Shown: positions 1-6,869, counted from the stretch's first letter. The stretch: 9,827 nt of DNA from Caulobacter sp. (GCA_014378155.1 JACMOF010000458.1:1-9827), one strand, 5' to 3'. Made by a program: numbers and translations. The notes: generated by a model from the sequence alone, not told the origin.

Positions 1-184
1 TCTGCAATGTCGGAAACGCGCGCCAGGCGCGGCCCGCGTGGTGGCGGAATGGCCCCCGGGCGTCGCTATGGCTTGCCTAGGGACCCCGCCGCTTGTTACC
101 TCGCGCTCCACGACGAGCGGCTTGTTCGGCGCGCCCATCGTCGCTATCTGGCGACCTCCATTTTCCGACAGACGAGACCACCCT
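1..184. other. Leader region upstream of the LicC-like gene, possible weak promoter
   Basis: No complete gene is visible. TTGTTCG at 122-128 and GCTATCTG at 143-150, fourteen bases apart, weakly match the Caulobacter housekeeping promoter (four of seven and six of eight positions) and would start transcription about 30 bases before the GTG at 185. The open frame that runs in from position 38 has no family features before residue 50. I cannot tell whether positions 1-100 contain the end of an upstream gene. Confidence 0.25.
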
Positions 185-934
185 GTGGCGACACCGGCCA
201 AAGCGATCATCCTCAGCGCCGGCCAGGGCAAACGCCTGTCGCCCCTGACCGACACGCGTCCCAAATGCATGGTCGAACTGTCGGGCCGCACCGTGCTGCA
301 CTGGCAGCTCAAGCACCTGGCGGAAGCCGGCGTCGCCGAGGCGGTGGTGGTCACCGGATTCGCGGCCGATACAGTCGAGCAGGAGGTCGCCGGCCTGGAC
401 CTTCCGGGCCTGACGGTCCGCACCCTGTTCAACCCATTCTATGCCCTGACCGACAATCTGGCCACCTGCTGGCTGGCGCGCGGGGAGATGCGCGGCGACT
501 TCCTGCTGCTGAACGGCGACACCCTGTTCGCGACCGACATCGCCCGCCGGCTGATCGCCGCTCCGCCGGCCCCGATCACCGTCACCATCGATCGCAAGCC
601 CGGCTATGACGCCGACGACATGAAGGTGCTGACCGAGGGCCTGAAGCTGCGGGCCATCGGCAAGACCATCGAGCATTACGACGCCGAGTCGATCGGCTTC
701 CTGCGCTTCGACCCCGAGGGCGCAACGCTGTTCACCCGTATCGTCGAGCAGGCCCTGCGCACGCCCGAGGGCCTCAAGCGCTGGTATCTCAGCGTCATCA
801 ATCAGATCGCCCAGGACCACGACGTGGTCGCCACCCAGTCGATCGAGGGCCTGCGGTGGGCCGAGATGGACTTCCCCGAAGACCTGCCCGGCAATCGCGC
901 CCTGGCGGCGGCCTGGGTGGCGGCGGGGGAGTAG
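185..934 (+). CDS. LicC-type nucleotidyltransferase (phosphocholine/sugar-phosphate cytidylyltransferase-like)
   Basis: Probable cytosolic nucleotidyltransferase of 249 residues, joining NTP to a phosphorylated small alcohol or sugar and releasing pyrophosphate. The N-terminus carries the Rossmann-like NTP-binding signature LSAGQGKRLSPLT (residues 10-22) followed by RPK (25-27). The metal-binding NGD is at residues 110-112, and a late acidic motif MDFPED (about 228-233) resembles the second metal site of choline- and inositol-phosphate cytidylyltransferases. I chose the GTG at 185 because homology begins five residues later; the open frame reaches back to 38, but the added 49 residues are low-complexity and lack family features. 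It stands alone on the plus strand, followed by a palindrome at 943-960. The substrate is not visible from sequence. CMP transfer is an inference from similarity to LicC, and nearby lipid head-group genes suggest a head-group precursor. Family assignment is firm, substrate open. Confidence 0.85.
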   Translation: MATPAKAIILSAGQGKRLSPLTDTRPKCMVELSGRTVLHWQLKHLAEAGVAEAVVVTGFAADTVEQEVAGLDLPGLTVRTLFNPFYALTDNLATCWLARGEMRGDFLLLNGDTLFATDIARRLIAAPPAPITVTIDRKPGYDADDMKVLTEGLKLRAIGKTIEHYDAESIGFLRFDPEGATLFTRIVEQALRTPEGLKRWYLSVINQIAQDHDVVATQSIEGLRWAEMDFPEDLPGNRALAAAWVAAGE

Positions 935-1184
935 TTTGCCTTCTCCCCTTTTTGGGGGAGCACTCTTTCAGGTCGTCAAAAACGATTGTTATCCCGGACA
1001 AGGCTATCTGTGCGACGGGTCGAGCGGATCGCCTGCCTTCGCGAGGGGAGAAGGGCGGGCGCTGGCTGTCGACAATCTGACCACCCGCGGCCAACCCGCC
1101 TGCCACGGGGCCGTCATGCAATTTGCCTAAAGGCCGCAGGCTCGCACGCAAGTAAGCGGGCTCTTATTAAGCGGCTTTGGCCAA
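935..1184. other. Gene-free intergenic stretch with an inverted repeat
   Basis: No convincing gene is seen here. Short open frames exist on both strands but show no domain, no good ribosome site and only arginine-, proline- or glycine-rich composition typical of GC-rich chance frames. A perfect 10-bp inverted repeat, CCTTCTCCCC at 939-948 and GGGGAGAAGG at 1045-1054, brackets about 96 bases. No tRNA fold is visible. Confidence 0.6.
943..960 (+). terminator. Palindrome after the LicC-like gene, possible terminator
   Basis: A perfect 6-bp stem, CTCCCC at 943-948 pairing with GGGGAG at 955-960, encloses a six-base T-rich loop. It begins nine bases after the stop codon of the upstream gene. No T-run follows the stem, so it is not a textbook Rho-independent terminator. 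It may act in RNA stabilisation or be one copy of the dispersed CTTCTCCC/GGGAGAAG palindromes that I recall as common between caulobacterial genes. Confidence 0.45.
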
Positions 1185-1352
1185 TTCCAGGGGCAAATCC
1201 GCGATCTGGATCAGCTGACCCAGGAAATCCACCTGGCCAGCAATGGCGACGACCGCCCGAAGTGGCACGTCAGCGGCACGTACTTCGACTCGCGCGACAC
1301 TACCGACTTCTTCCAGCGGGCTTGTTTCCTCACCACCGCCGCCCGCAACCCC
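1185..1352 (+). pseudogene. Fragment of a TonB-dependent outer-membrane receptor (probable)
   Basis: Reading frame 3 of the plus strand encodes a stretch that resembles the middle of a TonB-dependent receptor beta barrel. It includes DQLTQEIHLASNGD (1209-1250), then KWHVSGTYFDSRDTTDFF, matching the usual pattern of 'QEIRLAS.G....KW..G.YYF' with alternating aromatic residues. There is no start codon in context, no plug domain and no C-terminal barrel. The frame stops at 1431-1433, and family-like sequence ends by about 1352, just before histidine kinase sequence begins in another frame. I infer a small surviving scrap of a receptor of more than 700 residues. The match rests on a short segment of about 50 residues and is my pattern recognition only. 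Confidence 0.55.
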
Positions 1353-1366
1353 AACAACTGGGCCAG

Positions 1367-2068
1367 AACGCTCATCTGGACGAGCGCTACGCTGCCCCCC
1401 ATCTGGGCCTCACGCCAGGCCAATATGTGCTGATCGCGGTGACCGATACCGGAAGCGGAATGCCCGCCGAGGTCATCGACAAGGCCTTCGATCCGTTCTT
1501 CACAACCAAGGAAGTGGGCAAGGGCACGGGCCTGGGGCTCAGCCAGGTCTATGGCTTCGTCAAGCAGTCGGGCGGCCATGTGAAGATCTATTCCGAGCCG
1601 TCGGTGGGCACGACCATCAAGATCTATCTGCCGCGCCTGATCGGCGCCTTGGCCGCGAGCGAGGCCGAAACGGCGCCCGCGCCGTTGGCTGTGGGTGACA
1701 GCCGCGAAGTGGTTCTGGTCGTCGAGGACGAGCCGTCCGTCCGCCAGTTCAGCGTCGATGCGCTGGGCGAGCTGGGCTATCTGGTGCTGGAAGCCGACGG
1801 CGCGGCCGCGGCCCTGCGCTTGATCGACGCCCATCCCGAGATTGTGTTGCTGTTCACCGATGTGGTCATGCCCGACGTCAACGACGCCAAGTTGGCCGAG
1901 GAGGTCCGCCGCCGGCGTCCGGACATCAAGATCCTGTTCACGACGGGCTACACGCGAAACGCCGTGGTCCATGACGGCGTGCTGGATCCGGGCGTCGAGC
2001 TGATCGGCAAGCCGTTCACGCTGGAGGCGCTGGCGGCGAAGTTGCGGCTGGTGCTGGAGGCGCGGTAG
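1367..2068 (+). pseudogene. C-terminal fragment of a hybrid histidine kinase (HATPase end plus receiver domain)
   Basis: This is the tail of a hybrid sensor kinase. The ATP-binding domain is entered in its middle, at NAHLDERY. It then shows the G1 box DTGSGM (1445-1462), the F box FDPFFTTK (1487-1510) and the G2 box GKGTGLGL (1517-1540). A receiver domain follows with the acidic cluster VEDEPSVR (around 1721), the phospho-acceptor Asp at 1859-1861 within FTDVVMP, and the conserved Lys at 2009-2011 in GKPF. Sensor, HisKA and the N box of the ATPase are absent, so no kinase can be made from it. Upstream sequence in the same frame is arginine- and proline-rich and unrelated, even though the frame is open from 986. 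The usual GMNG after the receiver MP is DVND here, a possible sign of drift. A short receiver-only product is conceivable but no suitable start is evident. Confidence 0.8.
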
Positions 2069-2094
2069 GGGTGTCATGTCCGCGCCACCGGCCA

Positions 2095-2118
2095 CCTTCT
2101 CCCCCTTGCGGGAGCAGG
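2095..2118. terminator. Palindrome between convergent units, likely bidirectional terminator or dispersed repeat
   Basis: CCTTCTCCC pairs with GGGAGCAGG around a short loop (arms 2095-2103 and 2110-2118) with one mismatch. It lies between the end of the kinase remnant on the plus strand and the end of the nucleotidyltransferase gene on the minus strand, the position expected for a shared terminator. It resembles the palindrome at 943-960 and the inverted copy at 1045-1054, so it may belong to one repeat family. No T-run follows on either strand. Confidence 0.45.
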
Positions 2119-2151
2119 AAATTTGGCGTTCTCGTCGGGGTGGGCGGTGTT

Positions 2152-2913
2152 TCAGGCACCCTCCACGATCCCCCGCACCAGGTCCAGGTCCCCCGGCTTG
2201 TCGACATCCACCGCCGCCAAGCCGTCCCGCGCCCGCACCGCCACCGCCTTGACACCGGCCAAGGCGCCGATGCGGCCGACGGTCTCGTCCAGGGTCATCA
2301 GGCCCAGCAGGTAGCGCATCAGGATCATCGGGCCGAGCATGGCGGCGATCTTCCAAGGCTGCTTGCGGTGCTGCTCGACCTTGCGCCACAGGTCGATCGC
2401 CCGCAGCGACGCGGGGGTCTTCAGGTAGAACAGGTTGCAGCCCGAATAGCGCCCGTCGCGAAACGCCAGATAGGTGCGTTTGGTGGTTGGGGCGGCGGCC
2501 TGGACCAGGGCTTCCTCGCCCAGCAGGATGGCGATGTCGGCGTTTTCGGGCGTGTCGGCCATGAAATCGGTCACCCATTCGGGCCGCAGCAGGGCGTGAT
2601 CGACCGTGGTGACCAGCAGCGGCGTGCCCAGGACCTCGGCGGCCTGGTGGACGCTCTGGCTGGGTCCGGCGGCGGAGGGCAGGGCGGTGAGCGTCGCCCG
2701 AATCGCCTGCGTCGCCAGGGCCGCTTCCAGCGCCTTGTCGTTGGTCGAAACCGCGATCCGCGTGGCGCCCGCCGCGTCAAGCGCGCCCAGCACTCGGGTC
2801 AGCAGGGTCTGACCGCCCAGGACGATCAGGCCCTTCTGGCTGACGCCGGCATAGTCGGCCACCGGATCGACCCCGCCGCGCGAGCCGGCCAGAACCAGGG
2901 CCTGGAAGCCCAT
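2152..2913 (-). CDS. MobA-like nucleotidyltransferase, last gene of the HIT-LptFG-acyltransferase operon
   Basis: Predicted cytosolic NTP transferase of 253 residues with the GT-A/MobA-type fold. It opens with the nucleotide-binding loop LVLAGSRGG (6-14), and Lys27 comes after a longer-than-usual gap. A mid-protein VTTVDHALL presents Asp105, equivalent to the first metal ligand, and the C-terminus has AVDVDKPGDLDLV with Asp236 and Asp238, typical of family members that bind a second metal. The ATG at 2913 lies five bases after the stop of the preceding acyltransferase gene, so the two are almost certainly co-transcribed; a longer open frame extends upstream but would overlap that gene antiparallel in meaning and lacks homology. 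The unusual loop makes a molybdenum-cofactor role unlikely. Given its neighbours I infer activation of a phosphorylated head-group precursor for a lipid. Substrate and nucleotide are not determinable by eye. Confidence 0.8.
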   Translation of the reverse strand: MGFQALVLAGSRGGVDPVADYAGVSQKGLIVLGGQTLLTRVLGALDAAGATRIAVSTNDKALEAALATQAIRATLTALPSAAGPSQSVHQAAEVLGTPLLVTTVDHALLRPEWVTDFMADTPENADIAILLGEEALVQAAAPTTKRTYLAFRDGRYSGCNLFYLKTPASLRAIDLWRKVEQHRKQPWKIAAMLGPMILMRYLLGLMTLDETVGRIGALAGVKAVAVRARDGLAAVDVDKPGDLDLVRGIVEGA

Positions 2914-2918
2914 GGTGG

Positions 2919-4070
2919 TCAAAGCGCCTTCTCGTAGATCCGATAGGTCTTGTAGATCGTGGCGCCCATGGCCTCGGAGATCCGTCGCATCGGCGCATTG
3001 GTCTCCAGCACCCACGAGAACTCGAACTTGTCGTAGCCCAGGGCCAGGCCCGCATCGCGCCCGGCGTTCATCAGGTGGAAGGGCACGACCTGGCCGCGCA
3101 GGGTGTCGGCGAACTTTCGCTTCAGGCCCATCAGCGGAATGCGGATAGATTTCACCCGCTTGACCTTCAGCCGCCACAGCAGCTTGGCCCAGCCGAACGG
3201 CAGCAGCTTGCCGTTCAGGCCCTCGATGGCCTCGTTGACATTGGGCAGCAGCACGATGAAGCCGGCCGGCTCGCCGTCGATCTCGGCGAACAGGGTCAGG
3301 CGCTTGTCAATGACGTCCTTCAGGGCCTTGCCCAGTTGGGCGGTCTCGGCCTCGGTGGTCGGCACGAAGCCCCAATTGCCGGCCCAGGCGTCGTTGAGGA
3401 TGCTGGTCAGCGACCGCACCTCCTCGTCATAGCGGCTCATGTCCAGTTCGCGCAGGGTCACGCCCTGCGGCAGGCCGCGCTTGACCCGGCGCACCACCGC
3501 GGCCGGCAGGGCGGCGGTGGGGTCGCAGACATAGGCATAGACGTCCTTGGCCTTGGTGTAGCCCTGGGCCTCGACTCGCCGGGCCGTATAGGCCGGATCG
3601 TGGCCCATCATCACCATCGGCTTGGTGTCGAAGCCGTCGACCAGCAGGCCGACCTCTTCGTTGATCGACAGGTTGAACGGGCCCAGGGCGTTGGTGCAGC
3701 CGCGTTCGCGCAGCCAGTCCTCGGCCGTGCGAAACAGCAGCTCGAAGACAGCGGGGTCGTCCTCGGCGGCGATCATCCCGAAATTGCCGGTCTTCTGGCC
3801 GGCTTCCTGGACCGCCAGGGCGTCGATCTGGGCGCTGATCCGGCCGACGTCGCGACCGCCACGCACCGCCAGCCACATCTGGACCTCGGCGTGCTCGAAG
3901 AATGGATTGGTCTTCGGCGTCAGGGCCGCCATCCGCTCGTACATCAAGGGGACCACCCAACTTCGGTCCTTGGCGTTCAGGCGGTTGGCCAGGTCGATGA
4001 AGCGCTTCAGCTCGGCCTTGGTGGAGACCGGAACGATCGTCAGGTCGGACGGGGCGGTGTCGAACGGCAT
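2919..4070 (-). CDS. bcerS: GNAT-fold N-acyltransferase, candidate bacterial ceramide synthase
   Basis: A soluble 383-residue protein with no signal peptide or membrane span. It has the architecture of two GNAT-like halves: an N-terminal half with FIDLANRLNAKDRSWVVP (about 24-41) and LGPFNLSINEEVGLLVDGF, and a C-terminal half with AEIDGEPAGFIVLLPNVNEA, LRGQVVPFHLMNAG and a final FSWVLETNAPMRRISEAMG. This pattern recalls the family that includes the Caulobacter crescentus bacterial ceramide synthase, which joins an acyl-CoA to the amine of 3-ketosphinganine or sphinganine. I also recall members being labelled simply as acetyltransferase or hypothetical. The start at 4070 directly abuts the LptG-like stop and has a strong GGAGGG site four bases upstream. 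Neighbouring LptFG, lipid kinase and CDP-alcohol transferase genes support a lipid role. Alternative: another amine acyltransferase with a long-chain substrate. The gene symbol is assigned by recollection of family and context. Confidence 0.72.
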   Translation of the reverse strand: MPFDTAPSDLTIVPVSTKAELKRFIDLANRLNAKDRSWVVPLMYERMAALTPKTNPFFEHAEVQMWLAVRGGRDVGRISAQIDALAVQEAGQKTGNFGMIAAEDDPAVFELLFRTAEDWLRERGCTNALGPFNLSINEEVGLLVDGFDTKPMVMMGHDPAYTARRVEAQGYTKAKDVYAYVCDPTAALPAAVVRRVKRGLPQGVTLRELDMSRYDEEVRSLTSILNDAWAGNWGFVPTTEAETAQLGKALKDVIDKRLTLFAEIDGEPAGFIVLLPNVNEAIEGLNGKLLPFGWAKLLWRLKVKRVKSIRIPLMGLKRKFADTLRGQVVPFHLMNAGRDAGLALGYDKFEFSWVLETNAPMRRISEAMGATIYKTYRIYEKAL

Positions 4071-5135
4071 TCAGCCCTCCAGAGCAACGAGCGCGTAAAG
4101 CGCGAGGGAGGCGAAGATTACCGGACCGCCCCAGACGGCCAGGAGGGGCGACAGCGACCCGCCTTCGCCAAGGGCCGAGAGCAGGCCGTCGATGACCAGG
4201 AACAGCAGGCCCGCAGCCAGGCCGCCGGTCAGCAGCATAGCCCCTTGTCCGCTGCGGAAATTGGCCAGGGCGACGGGCGCGCTGATCAGCAGCATGACCA
4301 GGGCCGCGAACGGACCGGCGAAGGCGGCCAGCAGGCGGGTTTCGTAGTAGCTGGCGGGCCGGTCGCCGCCACCGCTCAAAAGGGCCCGGCGGGCCGTGGC
4401 GGCGGTCGGCACGGGGCTGTCAGCGAACAGGGCCTGGATGTCCTGGGGGTGCAGGGGCGAGGGCCAGGCCAGCTTGCCGGCGGGCACGACATCGACGCGC
4501 TCGCCGCTGAAGCGGGCGATGACCGGCCTGTTGAGGGTCCAGCCGCTGCCATGGACATAGGTGGCGGTCGGCGCCTCGACGCGCTCGATCAAGCGGCCGG
4601 AAGTGTCGCGGCGATAGACCTTCACCGCGTTCAACTGACGGCCGTCGGCCGACGCCCCGGCGGCGATCACCAGGTCGTCGCTGGAGCGGAAGCTGCGCGG
4701 GCCGGCGACCTTGCGATCGGCGACGGGGGTCGTGGCCTGCCACCAGGCGGCCAGCACCGGATCGGTGCGCGGGGCGATGACTTGGGCGCAGCTGAAATCC
4801 AGCGCCATGACGAGAAAGGCGATCGGCGCCGCCATGGCGACGATGCGATAGGCCGAGATGCCGGTGGCGCGCATGGCGATGATCGCGCTCTCGCGGGCCA
4901 ACTGCGAGAAGGCGAAAAGTCCGCCGGCCAGGGTGGCGATCGGCGCCACTTGCTCGATCAGGCGCGGCGAGCGCAGGGCGGCGTAGTACAGCACCCCGGC
5001 CGTACCCAGGCCCCGGCCGAGGATGTCGGTGGTGACTTCCAGCAAGTCGAGGATCTGCAGGATCGAGAACAGGATCAGAGCCGCGCCGAGCACGCGCGTG
5101 CCGACCATTCGCAAGATATAGAGCTGGATCTTCAT
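4071..5135 (-). CDS. LptG-like permease (YjgP/YjgQ family), probably for sphingolipid export
   Basis: Inner-membrane permease subunit of 354 residues, normal for LptG. Three N-terminal hydrophobic helices (about 13-33, 55-77 and 95-118), a periplasmic beta-rich region of roughly 145 residues, and three C-terminal helices (about 268-290, 298-320, 328-349) reproduce the family layout. The segment ATLAGGLFAFSQLARESAI followed by MRATGIS is the typical cytoplasmic coupling helix that contacts the LptB ATPase. LptG with LptF and LptB extracts lipid from the inner membrane. Here the gene overlaps the LptF-like gene by four bases (ATGA) and is followed with no gap by the candidate ceramide synthase, unlike the usual alphaproteobacterial lptFG, which sits beside lptD, surA and ksgA. 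I therefore infer a paralogue serving ceramide lipids. If the genome has no other lptFG, it would be the lipopolysaccharide exporter instead. Confidence 0.82.
   Translation of the reverse strand: MKIQLYILRMVGTRVLGAALILFSILQILDLLEVTTDILGRGLGTAGVLYYAALRSPRLIEQVAPIATLAGGLFAFSQLARESAIIAMRATGISAYRIVAMAAPIAFLVMALDFSCAQVIAPRTDPVLAAWWQATTPVADRKVAGPRSFRSSDDLVIAAGASADGRQLNAVKVYRRDTSGRLIERVEAPTATYVHGSGWTLNRPVIARFSGERVDVVPAGKLAWPSPLHPQDIQALFADSPVPTAATARRALLSGGGDRPASYYETRLLAAFAGPFAALVMLLISAPVALANFRSGQGAMLLTGGLAAGLLFLVIDGLLSALGEGGSLSPLLAVWGGPVIFASLALYALVALEG
4075..4080 (-). promoter_or_regulatory. Strong ribosome binding site for the acyltransferase gene
   Basis: On the minus strand the sequence GGAGGG sits four bases before the ATG at 4070, inside the last codons of the LptG-like gene. 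It is the clearest Shine-Dalgarno match among the operon genes and supports the chosen start and efficient re-initiation immediately after the upstream stop codon. Confidence 0.7.
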
Positions 5136-6373
5136 GCGGCGGCCCGGTCGGTCTTGGACTGGACCATCCGGCGGAAACGGGCGATGCCGACGCCCATTCG
5201 CCGGATCATCTCGGTGACCGGGGTTTGGCCCGGACGCTTGCGGCTGCCGATGAACAGCCAGAGGCTCAGGCCGGTGAAGATCGCGAATGGCATGCCGATC
5301 GCCGCCAGGGGCATGGCCTTGCCGGACTCCGCCAGGCCCTGCCCCAGCTGCAGGCTATGCTGGAACGCCAGCAGCAGCACGCCGGCGATGATCAGGCCGG
5401 GCGTGCGGTTGCCGCGCTTGGCGGCCAGGCCCAGCGGGAAGGCCAGCAGCGGCAGGAACGGCAGGAAGGCGGCGCGGGCCAGCCGGCCGTACAGCTCGGC
5501 CAACAGGGTGCGCTTGGGCACGATCGGGTTGGGCAGCTTCGACTGGCGGTCGAGCTCGCCCAGGGTCAGCTCGCGCTCGTCGCCGCCGCGGGTTCGCAGC
5601 AGGGCGGCCGCGCCGGCCAAGGGGATGTTGGTGGTGAACTGGTCAAACACCAGGGTCCGGTACTGGCCCTGAGCGTCGACGCCCACCCGCTGGCCCTTCC
5701 GCAACAGCATGGTGACGGTCTTGGCGGCCTCGTCGGCGCGCAGGTCGGCGGTGGCGGCGGTGATGACCTCCTCCCGGCCGTTGGCGTCGAGGCGGCGGAT
5801 GAACACTCGTGTAAGGCGATGGCCGGCCGCGTCGGCGTCGTCTGCGGTCATCAGCAGCTTGGGCTCGTCGATGAACGCTCCGCCATCCAGCTTGCCATTC
5901 CAGCCGGCATTGACCGCCTCGTGCATCACGGCGCGATAGGCGTAGCGGCTGTAGGGCTGCATGTAGCCGAACACCCCCAGGCTGAAGACCGCCAGGAACA
6001 GGCCGACGAAGACGAAGGGCGCGGCGATACGGGTCAGGGACTGGCCGCTGGCCAACAGGGCGTCGATCTCCGAGCCGTCGGACAGCTTGGTGATGACGAT
6101 GAACAGCGCCACGAAGAAGGCCACGGGCAGGGCCAAGCCCAGATAGTGCGGCACCAGGTTGGCGGCCAGCGAGGTGACATAGCCGAACCGGGCGCTGCTC
6201 TGCGACAGCACGTCCAGCAGCCGCAGCACGCGCTCCAGCAGCAGGGCGATCACCGTGACGCCCAGGCAGCCGATGATCGGCCACAGCAGCAGGCGCAACA
6301 GATAACCGTCGATCAGGCGAAAGCGCGCCGTGCCCTGGGGAACCGGAATGCGGATGCGGCGGGAGCGGGTCAC
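5132..6373 (-). CDS. LptF-like permease (YjgP/YjgQ family), partner of the LptG-like protein
   Basis: Inner-membrane permease subunit of 413 residues. A basic N-terminus precedes RLIDGYLLRLLLWPII and three helices (about 31-51, 70-95, 112-135). The loop KLSDGSEIDALLASGQSL between helices 2 and 3 is the family's LptB-coupling segment. A periplasmic domain of about 160 residues follows, then three helices (about 305-325, 335-357, 363-385) and a basic cytoplasmic tail of about 28 residues ending in RAAA, somewhat long for the family. The start is GTG at 6373, overlapping the HIT stop codon as GTGA, so translation is probably coupled. It would heterodimerise with the LptG-like product and recruit an LptB-type ATPase encoded elsewhere; no ATPase gene is in this window. 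Substrate assignment to ceramide lipids rests on gene context and on my recollection of Lpt-like genes beside Caulobacter ceramide synthase. Confidence 0.82.
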   Translation of the reverse strand: MTRSRRIRIPVPQGTARFRLIDGYLLRLLLWPIIGCLGVTVIALLLERVLRLLDVLSQSSARFGYVTSLAANLVPHYLGLALPVAFFVALFIVITKLSDGSEIDALLASGQSLTRIAAPFVFVGLFLAVFSLGVFGYMQPYSRYAYRAVMHEAVNAGWNGKLDGGAFIDEPKLLMTADDADAAGHRLTRVFIRRLDANGREEVITAATADLRADEAAKTVTMLLRKGQRVGVDAQGQYRTLVFDQFTTNIPLAGAAALLRTRGGDERELTLGELDRQSKLPNPIVPKRTLLAELYGRLARAAFLPFLPLLAFPLGLAAKRGNRTPGLIIAGVLLLAFQHSLQLGQGLAESGKAMPLAAIGMPFAIFTGLSLWLFIGSRKRPGQTPVTEMIRRMGVGIARFRRMVQSKTDRAAA

Positions 6374-6807
6374 GCGGCCGACCAGGCCTGGGCCAGGGTC
6401 CTGGCCAGGCGTTCGGCTCGGTCCAGGCCCATATCGACCGCATCGCCGAGGGCCGGAACGGCCGGCCAGCCGGCGTCGGCGAAGACCTGACCCTCGTGCT
6501 CACGCGTGCCGGCGTAGCGCGGGATCACGTGGAAATGCACGTCCTTGTCGACCATCATCAGCATCAGGTAATTGATCTTCTCGTACGCCACGACCTTGGC
6601 CAACATTCGCTCGATACCGTCCGTGACCGTCTTAAGATCCGCGAAGGCGGCGGGACTCACTTGCGAGAAAGCCTGGGCGTCTTCCTTGCATATCAGGACC
6701 AGGGACCCAAATGTCGGCTGCTTGGGACGGACGAGAACCAGCCAGCTGGCGGTCTCGGCCACCCGCGTGCGCGGAAAGCCAAAGCTGATAGCGGTGGGAT
6801 TGGTCAT
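6370..6807 (-). CDS. HIT-family protein with altered histidine triad
   Basis: Cytosolic HIT-fold protein of 145 residues, first gene of the minus-strand operon. HIT proteins are nucleotidyl hydrolases or transferases that use the middle histidine of HxHxHxx as nucleophile. Here the motif reads DVHFHVIPRY: His91 and His93 are kept and are the expected nucleophile and its neighbour, but the first position is Asp89 where family members have His. Upstream features fit the fold: VRPKQPTFGSLVLICKED (about 26-43) and a helix through FADLKTVTDGIERML. Its ATG at 6807 has a GAGG-type ribosome site six bases upstream, and a candidate promoter lies at 6826-6850. The GTGA overlap with the LptF-like gene ties it to the lipid operon. 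It may hydrolyse a nucleotide side product such as a CDP- or ADP-linked compound, but no substrate can be read from sequence. Confidence 0.82.
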   Translation of the reverse strand: MTNPTAISFGFPRTRVAETASWLVLVRPKQPTFGSLVLICKEDAQAFSQVSPAAFADLKTVTDGIERMLAKVVAYEKINYLMLMMVDKDVHFHVIPRYAGTREHEGQVFADAGWPAVPALGDAVDMGLDRAERLARTLAQAWSAA

Positions 6808-6825
6808 GCTCGGCCTCGCCTCGGG

Positions 6826-6850
6826 GCGCTAGCCGCCGTCCATCCTACAA
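6826..6850 (-). promoter_or_regulatory. Candidate housekeeping promoter for the HIT-LptFG-acyltransferase operon
   Basis: On the minus strand TTGTAGG (6850-6844) and GCTAGCGC (6833-6826) are spaced by ten bases. They match the Caulobacter sigma-73 consensus TTGACGS-N10-14-GCTANAWC at five of seven and six of eight positions. Transcription would begin around 6820, leaving a short leader that contains the HIT ribosome site. Position upstream of the first gene of a five-gene operon supports the call; the match is imperfect. Confidence 0.45.
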
Positions 6851-6869
6851 TAGGGATGCGACCTTTTTG

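Noticed and set aside
35..100. tRNA-Leu-like phrase GTGGCGGAATGG near the left edge
   Set aside because: No TTCGA T-arm, no matching acceptor stem and no anticodon arm can be found around it.
936..1130. Short plus-strand open frame of 64 codons after the LicC-like gene
   Set aside because: It uses a TTG start, runs through the palindrome, and has no signal, domain or ribosome site.
986..1366. The upstream part of the open frame that ends in the kinase receiver domain
   Set aside because: It has no kinase features and is Arg/Pro-rich, and another frame of the same DNA (about 1185-1352) shows receptor-like sequence, so it is not a real N-terminus.
3075..5672. An 865-codon open frame on the plus strand, and similar long frames at 5225-6490 and 7210-8067
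   Set aside because: They lie exactly antisense to well-supported genes, are rich in Gly, Gln, Arg and Ala with no recognisable domain, and are expected by chance in DNA with very high third-position GC.
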